A stretch of 64,000 bases of DNA from Bombiscardovia apis. GTDB lineage: Bacteria; Actinomycetota; Actinomycetes; Actinomycetales; Bifidobacteriaceae. A program made the position numbers and the translations under genes. Location: contig NZ_AP026800.1 of the NCBI RefSeq assembly GCF_033095945.1, forward strand, positions 1,860,001 to 1,924,000, written 5' to 3'. Below the pieces are notes generated by a model. The model saw only the letters and a program-made list of their open reading frames with translations, had not been told where the DNA came from and did no database searches. Positions 45,086 to 55,739 of this stretch are shown here, piece by piece; the stretch's first letter is position 1; the number at the start of each line of letters is the position of its first letter.

Positions 45086-45116
45086 GTGGCCTCGTGCAGC
45101 TAGTGCACAAGGCCAC
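45086..45116 (-). terminator. Terminator of the sugar ABC ATPase gene
   Basis: GTGGCCTCGTGCA (45086-45098) pairs with TGCACAAGGCCAC (45104-45116), with one mismatch, around a 5-base loop. It lies about 90 bp after the ATPase stop on the minus strand and is followed by a T-rich stretch in that direction. Confidence 0.55.
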
Positions 45117-45202
45117 TGACGCGGGCTTCATTCACTACTATGCCCGCAAACTAGCTGGGGGCCAGCAGTCGCGAAACGCTAACCCCGAAACGCTAGTGTC
45201 TA

Positions 45203-46330
45203 CTAGTTCAAGCGCAGCTCAGTCGATGGAGAGAAGAGGTGCATCTTAGCTGGGTCAATGTGAATCTTGACCACGTCACCAACCTTGGGCAGCTGACGAG
45301 GGCTGACACGAATCGTCGTCAGCTTATTCTGGTCAGACATAACCGTTGCCTTCTGGGCAGGGCTATCGTCGGTCATGATGTTGCCGTAAATGTAACCGTC
45401 GGAGCCCAAATCCTCAACGTTAGCTACCGAAAGCGAGAAGGCATCGGAATCGCCTTCGCCGGCGAGAGTTGCATCTTCAGGGCGGAACCCGACTACGATG
45501 CGACCGTTGTCTTCGGCGGTGAGCTTGTCGACAGCTTCGCGAGGCAAGCTAATCGTGTCTTCACCAATCTTGGCCTGACCGTTGACGACCGGGTGGATGT
45601 TGATGTTCATCGAAGGCGAGCCAATGAAGCCGGCCACGAACACGTTCGCAGGCTTGTCGTAGAGCTCGGTCGGTGCGCCAACCTGCTGAAGAATACCCAG
45701 CTTGATGACGGCGATACGATCGCCCATAGTCAGAGCCTCAGTCTGATCGTGGGTCACGTACAGGGTGGTGACGCCCAACTGACGCTGGAGGGCGGCAATC
45801 TGCGTACGGGTCTGCACACGCAGCTTAGCGTCCAAGTTGGAGAGCGGCTCATCCATCAGGAAGACCTTGGGCTGACGAACGATAGCGCGGCCCATCGCCA
45901 CACGCTGACGCTGACCACCAGAAAGAGCCTTGGGCTTGCGGTCTAGGAACTCAGTCAAATCCAAAATCTCAGCGGCCTTCTCAACGCGCTTGCGGATTTC
46001 GTCCTTAGGAGTGCCGGCAATCTTCAGCGCAAAGCCCATGTTGTCGGCCACAGTCATGTGGGGATAGAGGGCGTAGTTCTGGAAGACCATTGCAATATCG
46101 CGGTCCTTGGGCTGCATGGTCGTGACATCCTTGCCACCAATCATGATGCGGCCCTTGTTGACCTCTTCCAAGCCTGCCAGCATGCGCAGCGTCGTTGACT
46201 TACCGCAGCCAGAAGGTCCAACGAGAACTAGGAATTCACCGTCTTTGATTTCCATGCTCAAATCGTCTACCGAAGGCTCCGTATTGCCCGGGTAGATACG
46301 AGTTACATGGTCGAATACCACTTCTGCCAT
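45203..46330 (-). CDS. Carbohydrate ABC transporter ATP-binding protein (UgpC/MsmK type)
   Basis: This 375-residue ATPase has Walker [10 protein letters not shown] (38-46), the ABC signature LSGGQ (136-140), Walker B ending MDE (159-161), and a C-terminal TOBE-like regulatory domain. It is the energising subunit for carbohydrate importers and would sit on the inner face of the membrane. No permease or binding protein gene is beside it. Such orphan ATPases (MsmK) are shared by many sugar importers, which suits a bifidobacterium with many importers lacking their own ATPase. It lies downstream of the beta-galactosidase on the same strand, separated by about 215 bp with three inverted repeats. 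Confidence 0.93.
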   Translation of the reverse strand: MAEVVFDHVTRIYPGNTEPSVDDLSMEIKDGEFLVLVGPSGCGKSTTLRMLAGLEEVNKGRIMIGGKDVTTMQPKDRDIAMVFQNYALYPHMTVADNMGFALKIAGTPKDEIRKRVEKAAEILDLTEFLDRKPKALSGGQRQRVAMGRAIVRQPKVFLMDEPLSNLDAKLRVQTRTQIAALQRQLGVTTLYVTHDQTEALTMGDRIAVIKLGILQQVGAPTELYDKPANVFVAGFIGSPSMNINIHPVVNGQAKIGEDTISLPREAVDKLTAEDNGRIVVGFRPEDATLAGEGDSDAFSLSVANVEDLGSDGYIYGNIMTDDSPAQKATVMSDQNKLTTIRVSPRQLPKVGDVVKIHIDPAKMHLFSPSTELRLN

Positions 46331-46346
46331 TTTGTTTATCCTTTCA

Positions 46347-46389
46347 TCGGCAGGTACGTGCCGAACGATCCGTAGTGAAGGGTTTCACT
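46347..46389 (-). promoter_or_regulatory. Two short dyads in the ABC ATPase leader
   Basis: TCGGCA/TGCCGA (46347-46352 and 46359-46364) and AGTGAA/TTCACT (46374-46379 and 46384-46389) lie 17-60 bp upstream of the ATPase start. They may be operators for a sugar-responsive repressor or short leader hairpins. Confidence 0.35.
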
Positions 46390-46488
46390 GTGGTACCGCC
46401 TCGAAACCTAGCCACCAGTGGCAGGCCGCGTAACGGTTCTTTAATTATGCGGTTAAGAGAAAACTCTCCCTTGAGCCAATCTCAGTAT

Positions 46489-46529
46489 ACACCCTGAAAC
46501 TATGAGCATTCGCCGTAATTTCAGGGTGT
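46489..46529 (-). terminator. 11-bp inverted repeat after the beta-galactosidase
   Basis: ACACCCTGAAA (46489-46499) and TTTCAGGGTGT (46519-46529) are perfect complements with a 19-base loop, just after the beta-galactosidase stop. There is no T-run, so it may be a weak terminator or a site regulating the ATPase gene. Confidence 0.4.
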
Positions 46530-46545
46530 GTTGAGCGATGAGAGG

Positions 46546-48636
<2,091 letters not shown>

Positions 48637-48742
48637 TTAATCACTACGCTGTGTCTCTTGTTACTTACTTGCAGAACACACTTACCAATTTAGCAGCAGC
48701 CGCTGGCTTTTATATGTTCGCGCAAGGGGTCACAATAGAAGT

Positions 48743-50887
48743 ATGAGTAAAGTAGACGCGCTGAATTTGCAGGCCGGCGATGTAGTAGGAGGCTATACCC
48801 TCGTAGCGCCCCTAGGCGGTGGAGCTATGGGTTCAGTCTGGCGGGCCCGAGACGATGGCGGACAAGACTACGCCATAAAAATATTGAGGGATTCCTTAGC
48901 CGACGACCAAGAAAACGGTCCAGCCTCAGAACGGGAGCGCGCGGAACAAATTTCGGCCCGAGAACGCCTTCGCAGAGAAGCTTTAGCCCTACGACGCATC
49001 AACCATCCAGGTGTCTGCCAAATCGTGGACATGGAGCTAGACGACTCCCTAGCCTTCATTGTGACCGAACTTATAGAGGGTCTCAACCTTCGCGACGATG
49101 TAGCGAAAAACGGCAGATACACTGGCGACGACTTGGAACGGTTGGCGCAAAAGTTAGTCGATGCAGTGCAGGCAGTACACGCCGCGGGCATTGTGCACCG
49201 AGATATTAAGCCTACTAACGTCATGATTTCTGCTTCAGGCCCGATTTTAGTTGACTTTGGTATAGCTATGGGCGAGGGTGAAAGCCACGTGACCCGCACC
49301 GGGCTCGTAATGGGCACGCCCGGTTTCATAGCACCGGAAATTATAGATGGCGACGAGTCGGATGAGCGTTCGGACTGGTGGAGTACTGCTGCTGTGCTGG
49401 CGTATGCAGCTTGCGGCAAACCAGTTTTTGGGGCCAAGCCCATGATGGCTGTCTTGGAACGGGCAGCTTCGGGCAGCGCCGACTTGCGAGGCCTACCTCC
49501 GCGCACTATGGCCGCATTCAGGGCCGCTTTGAGCCCCAAATGCCAAGATCGCCCTGACCCGCAGAATCTCTTAGACGCTATTGCTACTGACGCGCTAGAC
49601 GCTTCCGCTTGGCAGGCAGCCGACGAGGAAGATGGGGATGATTCCGGCGCTCTCGGCGATGCCGCGTCCGTCGAAAGTGAGGCTTCCACCGAGGTGGTGC
49701 GCCCTTTTGGCATAAGCTCTTCGGCTGATTCCGGCTCGGACCAGCCCACCCAAGCGTTTGCAAGCCGAGAAGCCTACCGCTCCAACCCTCGGCTGGCTTG
49801 GAATCAGGCTCCTACGCAGGTTGTAGAGCAGGACGAGCGTCAAGGCGGCGCTCATACCTCGGTTATGCCTACTCACACGCGCGTGATGCCCACCAATACT
49901 GACTACGAAAGCACCGCATCGGATTATGGCGACAAGCAGGACTACGAGGGAGCAGAGGGCCAGACTAGGGCGCTGCCGGACTCTTGGGGGCAGCCGTCGA
50001 CGCAAACCCAACCCTTAGAAACTGCTAGAAACCTTCGAGTACCGCTCGCAGGTAGCGACCAGAGCTTGAGTCCCGACGACACTATGCCTGCCGCCGTTCC
50101 CCTCGAAGCCCAGCCCGGCATGGCGGTTTACACTCCCCCACCGCAAGCATTTATGCGCCGCCAAGCCTATCTGTCACGAGGGAAAGTGGTGCTCACCTTC
50201 ATCGGCCTAGTGCTGGCAGCGCTCGCGAGTTTTCTGCCGCTTGCATCCCTGCTCATAGCTGGCGTAGTCCTTTGGGCCTTATGTGCTTCCGGCTTGAGTC
50301 GAGGTGGGCAAATTGCCCGCGAACTCAAGCGCGGCGGCGGGCGCAAAACCAGCGATACAGCCCTAAGTTTGGCGGCGATACCTTGGCAGATTGGCAAGAG
50401 CTTCGTGATGGCTCTGCCCCGCCTCGTAGCCATGCTACTTATATGTGCTCTCGCGATGCCTTTAGGCGGTTGGGCCTTAGGACTACCGCTTGCTACTGGC
50501 TCCATCACACTTGCCGGCCTCACCCTGCGCTTGCCACTATTAGCTGGGTCGGCTTGGTCTATATCCGGCCTACTGGCAGCTGCTTGTATGCTCTTTAGCT
50601 GGCTACTAGCTATCTGCTCTGGCCGAAAGCCCCAAGATACTTATACTGCGAGCGCACCGAGTATCCAAGATTGGCGACTTGCTGTGCTTTTAGGCGCAGG
50701 AGGACTCGCCGGGTGGGTCCCACAAGAAGAGGAAGGGTCTGAATCGGGCGTATCTCAGCACAATCGCAGACGCCTTCTGGTACTGGGAGCCGTGTGGCTA
50801 CTATTATTTGCGCTTATAGCAGTATTCATCGTTCGGCAAACCCCCATGGATTGGTCACCGTTACCAATCGCCAGGCCACTTCCGTAA
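48743..50887 (+). CDS. Serine/threonine protein kinase, PknB-like
   Basis: This 714-residue protein has a Hanks-type kinase domain at about residues 18-275: glycine loop GGGAMG (25-30), Lys46, HRDIKPTN (152-159), DFG (171-173) and APE (197-199). All catalytic residues are present. Next comes a hydrophilic linker of about 190 residues rich in Thr, Gln and Asp, a likely phosphorylation target. The C-terminal third has about five hydrophobic segments, so the kinase is multi-pass rather than carrying PASTA repeats. No Shine-Dalgarno is visible; translation may be leaderless or weak. Confidence 0.88.
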   Translation: MSKVDALNLQAGDVVGGYTLVAPLGGGAMGSVWRARDDGGQDYAIKILRDSLADDQENGPASERERAEQISARERLRREALALRRINHPGVCQIVDMELDDSLAFIVTELIEGLNLRDDVAKNGRYTGDDLERLAQKLVDAVQAVHAAGIVHRDIKPTNVMISASGPILVDFGIAMGEGESHVTRTGLVMGTPGFIAPEIIDGDESDERSDWWSTAAVLAYAACGKPVFGAKPMMAVLERAASGSADLRGLPPRTMAAFRAALSPKCQDRPDPQNLLDAIATDALDASAWQAADEEDGDDSGALGDAASVESEASTEVVRPFGISSSADSGSDQPTQAFASREAYRSNPRLAWNQAPTQVVEQDERQGGAHTSVMPTHTRVMPTNTDYESTASDYGDKQDYEGAEGQTRALPDSWGQPSTQTQPLETARNLRVPLAGSDQSLSPDDTMPAAVPLEAQPGMAVYTPPPQAFMRRQAYLSRGKVVLTFIGLVLAALASFLPLASLLIAGVVLWALCASGLSRGGQIARELKRGGGRKTSDTALSLAAIPWQIGKSFVMALPRLVAMLLICALAMPLGGWALGLPLATGSITLAGLTLRLPLLAGSAWSISGLLAAACMLFSWLLAICSGRKPQDTYTASAPSIQDWRLAVLLGAGGLAGWVPQEEEGSESGVSQHNRRRLLVLGAVWLLLFALIAVFIVRQTPMDWSPLPIARPLP

Positions 50888-50970
50888 GAAAATTCCCAGT
50901 CCGTGCGCAATTGGCGTAAACTTCACCCTCATTCGCTACACTAAGTGACAACTTCGGTGAAAGGATTGTA

Positions 50971-51957
50971 ATGTCCAAACAGCACTCTGATAGGGCCCAA
51001 CGAGAGCAAGCAGTACGCCCCAACGCGGGCAGTAAGCGAGCGCAAAAAGAAGCTCAAGAGCGTGAGCATCAGGCCCAGATGGAGCGTGAGGGCCGCCAGC
51101 AGACCCTAATCGGAGTTATCGCAGCGCTTGTCATCATTGCCCTCATAGCCGTTGGTGGCTTCTTCTATTGGAAGTCTCACCGCCCCGACCCTCAGGAGTC
51201 GCCCTCCTCCATGCAGCAGGCGTACGATGCTGTCCAGCAGGTAAAAATCAAGCCTACGGGTGCCAATAAGCAAGGCGGCTTCTTAATTTCCAAAGATGGA
51301 CTCGATAAGCCTGTAGCGGGCGCGCCTACGGTCGAAGTGTATATGGACTTTATGTGCCCAGGCTGCGCTTCACTCAACCGCACGCTTGACCCCACGCTCA
51401 ACAAGATGCTGGATGCGGGCCAGCTCAACCTTGATATTTATCCAATGAGCTTCATGGATCGCCTCACCACCGACGAATATTCGGCGCGCGCAGGCTCGGC
51501 AGGCATCTACATATTGGAACACGACAGCAAGCACTTCATGGCTTACATGTCTAACCTATTTGCCAAGGATTTCCAGCCCGATGAAAGCAAATACAAGCCC
51601 GTCTCTGATGATCAGATTAAAGAGCAAATGCTGAAGGCTGGTGTAAGCGAGCAGGTGGCCAATGAGGCGCTCAAGGGCCAGTACAAGGAGTGGCTAACTA
51701 AGATGAACAAGTACACGCCTATGCGTGAGGAATTATGGAACACCACAGGTCAGAATAAGGGTTCTATGACTACACCCACCATGCGTATCAACAACCACTT
51801 CTGGGCCGTTACCACGCCATCTAGCGCCAACATGGACGATGTAACAGGATTCCTTAAAGCAATCGGCCTTCCGGCAGACCAAGTTGGGCAGGCTGGCAAA
51901 ATGCCTTCCATCGGCGATTCAGGAGCCCCAATTGCGCTCACAGCGAGTTCCAAGTAG
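50971..51957 (+). CDS. DsbA-like thioredoxin-fold membrane-anchored protein
   Basis: This 328-residue protein has a charged cytosolic N-terminus (1-44), one membrane helix (45-66) and an extracellular thioredoxin domain of the DsbA/BdbD-like type. The active site is CPGC (129-132) in DFMCPGCASL, and TTPTMRIN supplies the cis-proline. It would oxidise or isomerise disulfides in exported proteins, the common role of such proteins in actinobacteria. AAAGGA ends 5 bases before the ATG. It follows the kinase gene by about 80 bp on the same strand. Confidence 0.9.
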   Translation: MSKQHSDRAQREQAVRPNAGSKRAQKEAQEREHQAQMEREGRQQTLIGVIAALVIIALIAVGGFFYWKSHRPDPQESPSSMQQAYDAVQQVKIKPTGANKQGGFLISKDGLDKPVAGAPTVEVYMDFMCPGCASLNRTLDPTLNKMLDAGQLNLDIYPMSFMDRLTTDEYSARAGSAGIYILEHDSKHFMAYMSNLFAKDFQPDESKYKPVSDDQIKEQMLKAGVSEQVANEALKGQYKEWLTKMNKYTPMREELWNTTGQNKGSMTTPTMRINNHFWAVTTPSSANMDDVTGFLKAIGLPADQVGQAGKMPSIGDSGAPIALTASSK

Positions 51958-52155
51958 ACACTTGAGCAAATAGGGATTTGTATGCTATTGTTGGCGACTT
52001 CGCCTGCTCACAGTTTGACCCATCAAACATGCTAGGCGGGGTTGCCACACACTGGCATCCCAATTTATAATTAAAGATAGTGATGCTGTCTGATCGGTAA
52101 CTATGATCGTTCGGCCCCGGGGGACGGAAGACGCATTTTATTTTCTAGCTAAATG

Positions 52156-52183
52156 TTGGCACGTCGGCACGAGAAAATAGTAT
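52156..52183 (+). promoter_or_regulatory. Putative promoter of tRNA-Thr
   Basis: TTGGCA (52156-52161) and TAGTAT (52178-52183) are separated by 16 bases, with predicted transcription start about 40 bases before the tRNA. The rest of the roughly 270-bp gap to the left shows no gene. Confidence 0.4.
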
Positions 52184-52228
52184 GCTTAGCGTATACATAA
52201 AGTGCGCTGGATAATTCTGCGCTCATTC

Positions 52229-52302
52229 GCCTCCTTAGCTCAGTTGGCCAGAGCAGCCGCCTTGTAAGCGGCAGGTCGTCAGTTCGAATCTGACAGGAGG
52301 CT
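52229..52302 (+). tRNA. tRNA-Thr (anticodon TGT)
   Basis: The 74-base sequence folds as a cloverleaf. Acceptor GCCTCCT (52229) pairs with AGGAGGC (52295-52301). The D-arm holds TAGCTCAGTTGG. The anticodon stem GCCGC/GCGGC encloses CTTGTAA with TGT at positions 34-36. The T-arm is GTCAG-TTCGAAT-CTGAC. CCA is not encoded. Confidence 0.97.
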
Positions 52303-52426
52303 CGCATGGAGTTTCCGATATATGCCCGTTCTTCCTATGGACGCATACGGAACTTCCAGCAAGTCACACAGGTATCCCTCATAGGGACGCTAGTACTTAT
52401 ATAGACTTCTCTCGAGTAAGATTCTG

Positions 52427-52532
52427 GAGGCTCCGGCCTCTGGAGGGCGAACGGAGCGCTTTCCCCAACCAGCTCCGTTCGTTTGCAGGGGCGGGAATAT
52501 CCCCTTCAATCCCGCCCCTGAATTCTTTTTTT
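52427..52532 (+). ncRNA. Three-hairpin structured transcript end downstream of tRNA-Thr
   Basis: Three stems follow each other. GAGGC-TCCG-GCCTC spans 52427-52440. CGAACGGAGC pairs GCTCCGTTCG across 52448-52481. CAGGGGCGGGA pairs TCCCGCCCCTG across 52486-52520 and is followed by CTTTTTTT (to 52532). The last is a clear terminator. The first two are more than a tRNA terminator needs, so this may be a small RNA processed from the tRNA transcript or made separately. No clear promoter is seen close by. Confidence 0.4.
52486..52532 (+). terminator. Strong rho-independent terminator
   Basis: An 11-bp GC-rich stem (52486-52496 with 52510-52520) with a 13-base loop is followed by a run of seven T at 52526-52532. 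It ends transcription from tRNA-Thr before the Rpf-like gene. Confidence 0.85.
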
Positions 52533-52641
52533 CATCACTTTTATTGCAATTGTGCATGTTTGCCACCGCTTGGCGGATTTGGGCACATGGCAGCGCCTCC
52601 TCCGCTACAGTCTTATATGACGCTAACGAGGAGGAGTACCA

Positions 52642-54156
52642 ATGAGCAGACGGTGGACACCGCAGCAATTCATTATTCGGCGCCGTATTCGCGTCGTAGC
52701 TTGCGCTGTTGTAGTAGCACTTTCTATGATTGCCTCTTTTGCTTTCACCGCCCGCAAGTCGGTAGCGCTCACCGTCAATGGCGAGACCCGGCAGGTCACT
52801 ACCTATGCTTCAAGCGTAGATGCCCTCCTCAAGCAGGAAGGCATCACCAAAAAATCTCACGACTTAGTCGAAACGTCTGCCAACGGGCAGTTAGCCAACC
52901 ACGGAACTGTAACCGTACAGTCCGCCTATCAGACCACCATCAATATCGATGGCCAAGAAGTGCCCTTCTGGACGACAGCCAGCTCGGTAGATCAGCTGCT
53001 CGAATTCTTTGAGGTTAACCGCCTCAACGCTGCCAAGGTGAAGGTAGACGTAAAGAACGTATACAACCAGCTCACCGGCGGTCTTGCCATCAACCAAGCA
53101 GGCCCAGTCACCGTTGTAGCCGATGGCAAAGAATCTGTAGCGCCCAACGGTAAGCTCCCAGCAGCTTCTATCCTCGATTCCAAGGGTATTGTGCTTGGCA
53201 AGGATGACCGCGTTTCAGTGGAAAAAGCCGATGACCAAACCGTATTGCGCGTCCAGCGAGTTACGCAAGGCCAGACCACGCAGCTAGTCGCTATACCCTT
53301 CGGCACCCGCACAGTAGTTGATACCTCACTAGCCCCAGGGCAAACGGTAATCCGCCAGCAAGGCCAGAACGGGCAAAAGACACAAACGTATCAAACCACG
53401 TTTGTGGACGGCGAAGCTGAATCCTCGACGCTAGTACATGAAGAGACCAGCAGCCAGCCCATTGACCAAGTTATTGCAGTTGGGCCAGATAAGGTAGCGG
53501 TCGAATCCAAGCCGAGCGCGGAAAAAACCGCAGCCAATCAAGAAGCCGCAGAAAAGGCGAAGGCTGACAAGGCTAAAGCAGACAAAGAACAGGCGGATAA
53601 GTCCAAGGAAGAAGAAGCAGCAAAGGCGAGCGAGGCAGCACAACCCACTGCAACGCCGTCGCAAACCCCGGATTCAAGCCCTGCGCCATCGCAAACGCAA
53701 GCTCCAGCACCGGCTCCAGTTGCGCCTGTGCAGCCAGTAACGCCCGCTCCAGCTCCAGCTCCAGCTCCAGCTCCAGCCCCAGCCCCAGCCCCTGCACCTG
53801 CACCGGCTCCTGCCCCTGAACCAACAGGAAGACTATGGCACCCCACCGTTGCCCAGGCGCAAACATACGCAGGTGCGGCAGCTGCTCAGCGCGGCTGGAC
53901 TGGCGCAGATTTCAATGCTCTCATTACACTTTGGAACCACGAATCCAGCTGGAGATGGAATGCTGAAAACCGAAGTTCAGGAGCTTACGGCATCCCACAA
54001 TCTTTACCGGGCAGCAAAATGGCAACATTCGGCGAAAATTGGCGAGATGATGGCGCTGTGCAAATCGACTGGGGCTTGGATTACATCGCATCAGTTTATG
54101 GATCGCCAAGCCGGGCATTAGAAAAGTTTTATAGTCGCAATCCTCACTGGTACTAA
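52642..54156 (+). CDS. RpfB-like cell-wall muralytic protein (DUF348-G5-lysozyme-like)
   Basis: This 504-residue exported protein has an N-terminal membrane/signal helix (about 16-36), DUF348 repeats (about 40-170), and a G5 domain (about 195-275, with RVQRVTQGQTTQLVAIPFGT). Next are an Ala/Lys/Glu-rich charged linker (about 285-330), a Pro-Ala repeat (about 345-395) and a lysozyme-like domain. The catalytic Glu is in WNHESSW (about residue 434), and the domain ends FYSRNPHWY. It should cleave peptidoglycan during growth or resuscitation. GAGGAGG precedes the ATG. The Pro-Ala linker is coded by hexanucleotide repeats. Confidence 0.9.
   Translation: MSRRWTPQQFIIRRRIRVVACAVVVALSMIASFAFTARKSVALTVNGETRQVTTYASSVDALLKQEGITKKSHDLVETSANGQLANHGTVTVQSAYQTTINIDGQEVPFWTTASSVDQLLEFFEVNRLNAAKVKVDVKNVYNQLTGGLAINQAGPVTVVADGKESVAPNGKLPAASILDSKGIVLGKDDRVSVEKADDQTVLRVQRVTQGQTTQLVAIPFGTRTVVDTSLAPGQTVIRQQGQNGQKTQTYQTTFVDGEAESSTLVHEETSSQPIDQVIAVGPDKVAVESKPSAEKTAANQEAAEKAKADKAKADKEQADKSKEEEAAKASEAAQPTATPSQTPDSSPAPSQTQAPAPAPVAPVQPVTPAPAPAPAPAPAPAPAPAPAPAPAPEPTGRLWHPTVAQAQTYAGAAAAQRGWTGADFNALITLWNHESSWRWNAENRSSGAYGIPQSLPGSKMATFGENWRDDGAVQIDWGLDYIASVYGSPSRALEKFYSRNPHWY
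53746..53787 (+). repeat. Hexanucleotide repeat coding the Pro-Ala linker
   Basis: GCTCCA is repeated five times (53746-53775), followed by two GCCCCA units, inside the Rpf-like gene. Each unit adds Ala-Pro, so changes in copy number keep the frame and vary the length of the wall-spanning linker. Confidence 0.8.
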
Positions 54157-54172
54157 AGCAAGCACGACGGTA

Positions 54173-55135
54173 ATGACAGATACTACACACGCAACCGGCA
54201 CCCCAGAGCAAGAAGCCCTCGCATCCCATGAAGGCAGCCAGCTGCTCGGCGCCGCGGATATACGTCTCTTGGCCCAAGAAGCGGGCGTGAGCCCAACTAA
54301 AAAGTTGGGGCAAAACTTCGTTATAGACCCAGGCACGGTCCGCCGTATAGTACGGGCTGCAAACTTAGGGCCTCAAGCCCAAGTTATCGAGGTAGGGCCA
54401 GGCCTGGGCTCACTGACATTGGGGCTTCTGGAAGCTGGAGCGAGCGTCAGCGCCGTAGAAATCGACCCTCGCTTGGCGGCCTTCCTGCCCAGCACTGTTG
54501 ATTCATACATGCCCCAGGCCGCTGACCGCTTGGAAGTCTTAGGGCAAGATGCTCTAACGGTGACTCCCCGGAGCTCGGCCAAGTTAGCCGCAGCTAGCGA
54601 ACTCACCCTCGTTTCTAACCTGCCCTACAACGTAGCTACCCCCATCATTTTGACCTTGCTTGAGCGCTTCACAACCCTCAACTCCTTCTTAGTCATGGTA
54701 CAGAAAGAGGTTGCCGACCGCCTCGTAGCCCGCCCTGGCAGCAAAATTTACGGGGTGCCTTCCGCCAAACTCGCTTGGTACGGTCGGGCTAGTCTCGCGG
54801 GCAACATTGGGCGCAATGTCTTCTGGCCGGCCCCAAACGTTGATTCTGCCCTCGTCTCCTTCACGAGGCAGGCAGACGGGCAACTTACACAAGGCGCTCA
54901 GCGTGAGCAGGTCTTCCGATTAATCGATGCCGCCTTCGCCCAGCGCCGTAAAACCTTGCGAGCTGCCCTCCACGGCGTGGTGGATGACGAAGCGTTTGCC
55001 CAAGCTGGCATCGATTCAAAACGCAGAGGCGAGACACTGACCATCCAAGAATTTGCACGACTGGCCGAGTGCTCAGAGTCACCAGCGCAGGCTAAAGTAG
55101 GGAGCAGCCAAGTACTAAAAGGGGTTGAGCTATGA
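54173..55135 (+). CDS. ksgA: 16S rRNA (adenine-N6,N6)-dimethyltransferase
   Basis: KsgA/RsmA dimethylates two adjacent adenosines near the 3' end of 16S rRNA during 30S maturation. The protein has 320 residues. It shows LGQNFVIDPGTVRRIV, the S-adenosylmethionine motif EVGPGLGSLT (73-82), the acidic residue in AVEIDPRL, and motif IV SNLPYNVATP. It has a longer N-terminal extension (about 28 residues) than E. coli KsgA. Its TGA overlaps the next ATG (ATGA at 55132-55135), so the LytR_C gene is coupled. Confidence 0.95.
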   Translation: MTDTTHATGTPEQEALASHEGSQLLGAADIRLLAQEAGVSPTKKLGQNFVIDPGTVRRIVRAANLGPQAQVIEVGPGLGSLTLGLLEAGASVSAVEIDPRLAAFLPSTVDSYMPQAADRLEVLGQDALTVTPRSSAKLAAASELTLVSNLPYNVATPIILTLLERFTTLNSFLVMVQKEVADRLVARPGSKIYGVPSAKLAWYGRASLAGNIGRNVFWPAPNVDSALVSFTRQADGQLTQGAQREQVFRLIDAAFAQRRKTLRAALHGVVDDEAFAQAGIDSKRRGETLTIQEFARLAECSESPAQAKVGSSQVLKGVEL

Positions 55136-55737
55136 CGTTTCCCGATGCCCTCGACGAGCGTGAAGCCCGCCGCCAGTTCGTTCGTCGCCGTCAAAAGATG
55201 GTGTTTACTATCGCCATCAGCACCTTGGCAGTCATCCTCGTGGTTGCTCTAGTTTTCACCCTTAGTGCTGTAAGGCATTCTAAGAAGCAGACGCAGCAAA
55301 CGAAGCCTAACTATGGCATTGCTGCACCCTGCGCTCCAGCTAACGCCACGGTGCTCAACCATCCAGAAGTCCGCGTGCGCGTACTCAACGGCACCAACAA
55401 GACTGGCTTGGGTAGTGCAGTGATGAAAACACTGCGAAACCGAGGTTTTAACATGCAGGGTGCCGGCGATTTTGCTACCAAAACGGAGCTAGCTCGTACC
55501 GAAATCCGCTTCGGGGCCAACGGCATCTCCCAAGGCTACACGGTTGCAGGGCAGTTCAGCGATGCCATCATGCGCATGGATGACCGGCAAGATGACCTCG
55601 TAGACGTGGTCATTGGTGCCACGTTCAATGACTTAGTCAAGGAAAAGCAGGTCGTCGGCGTGGGCAAGCCCATCGAATCCTTCAAGGAATGTGTGGCAGA
55701 TCCTAAGACGATGAAGGATCTGCCCAAGTTCGAGTAG
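55132..55737 (+). CDS. LytR_C domain membrane protein
   Basis: This 201-residue protein has a short charged N-terminus, one membrane helix (about 23-45) and an extracellular LytR_C domain with VRVLNGTNKTGLGSAVMKTLRNRGF (quoted here in two parts: VRVLNGTNKTGLGS then AVMKTLRNRGF). This domain often follows LCP catalytic domains that attach glycopolymers to peptidoglycan, but it stands alone here. The function is unknown, perhaps wall binding. The start overlaps ksgA by 4 bases. Confidence 0.85.
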   Translation: MTFPDALDEREARRQFVRRRQKMVFTIAISTLAVILVVALVFTLSAVRHSKKQTQQTKPNYGIAAPCAPANATVLNHPEVRVRVLNGTNKTGLGSAVMKTLRNRGFNMQGAGDFATKTELARTEIRFGANGISQGYTVAGQFSDAIMRMDDRQDDLVDVVIGATFNDLVKEKQVVGVGKPIESFKECVADPKTMKDLPKFE

Positions 55738-55739
55738 CT

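Noticed and set aside
52229..52450. Possible integration site at tRNA-Thr (GGAGGCTC repeated at the tRNA 3' end and near 52426)
   Set aside because: The shared string is only 8 bases and no integrase lies nearby, so chance similarity is more likely.
53538..53866. Minus-strand frames rich in Gly-Ala or Leu-Gln opposite the Rpf-like gene
   Set aside because: They are the antisense reading of the Pro-Ala coding repeat, not genes.
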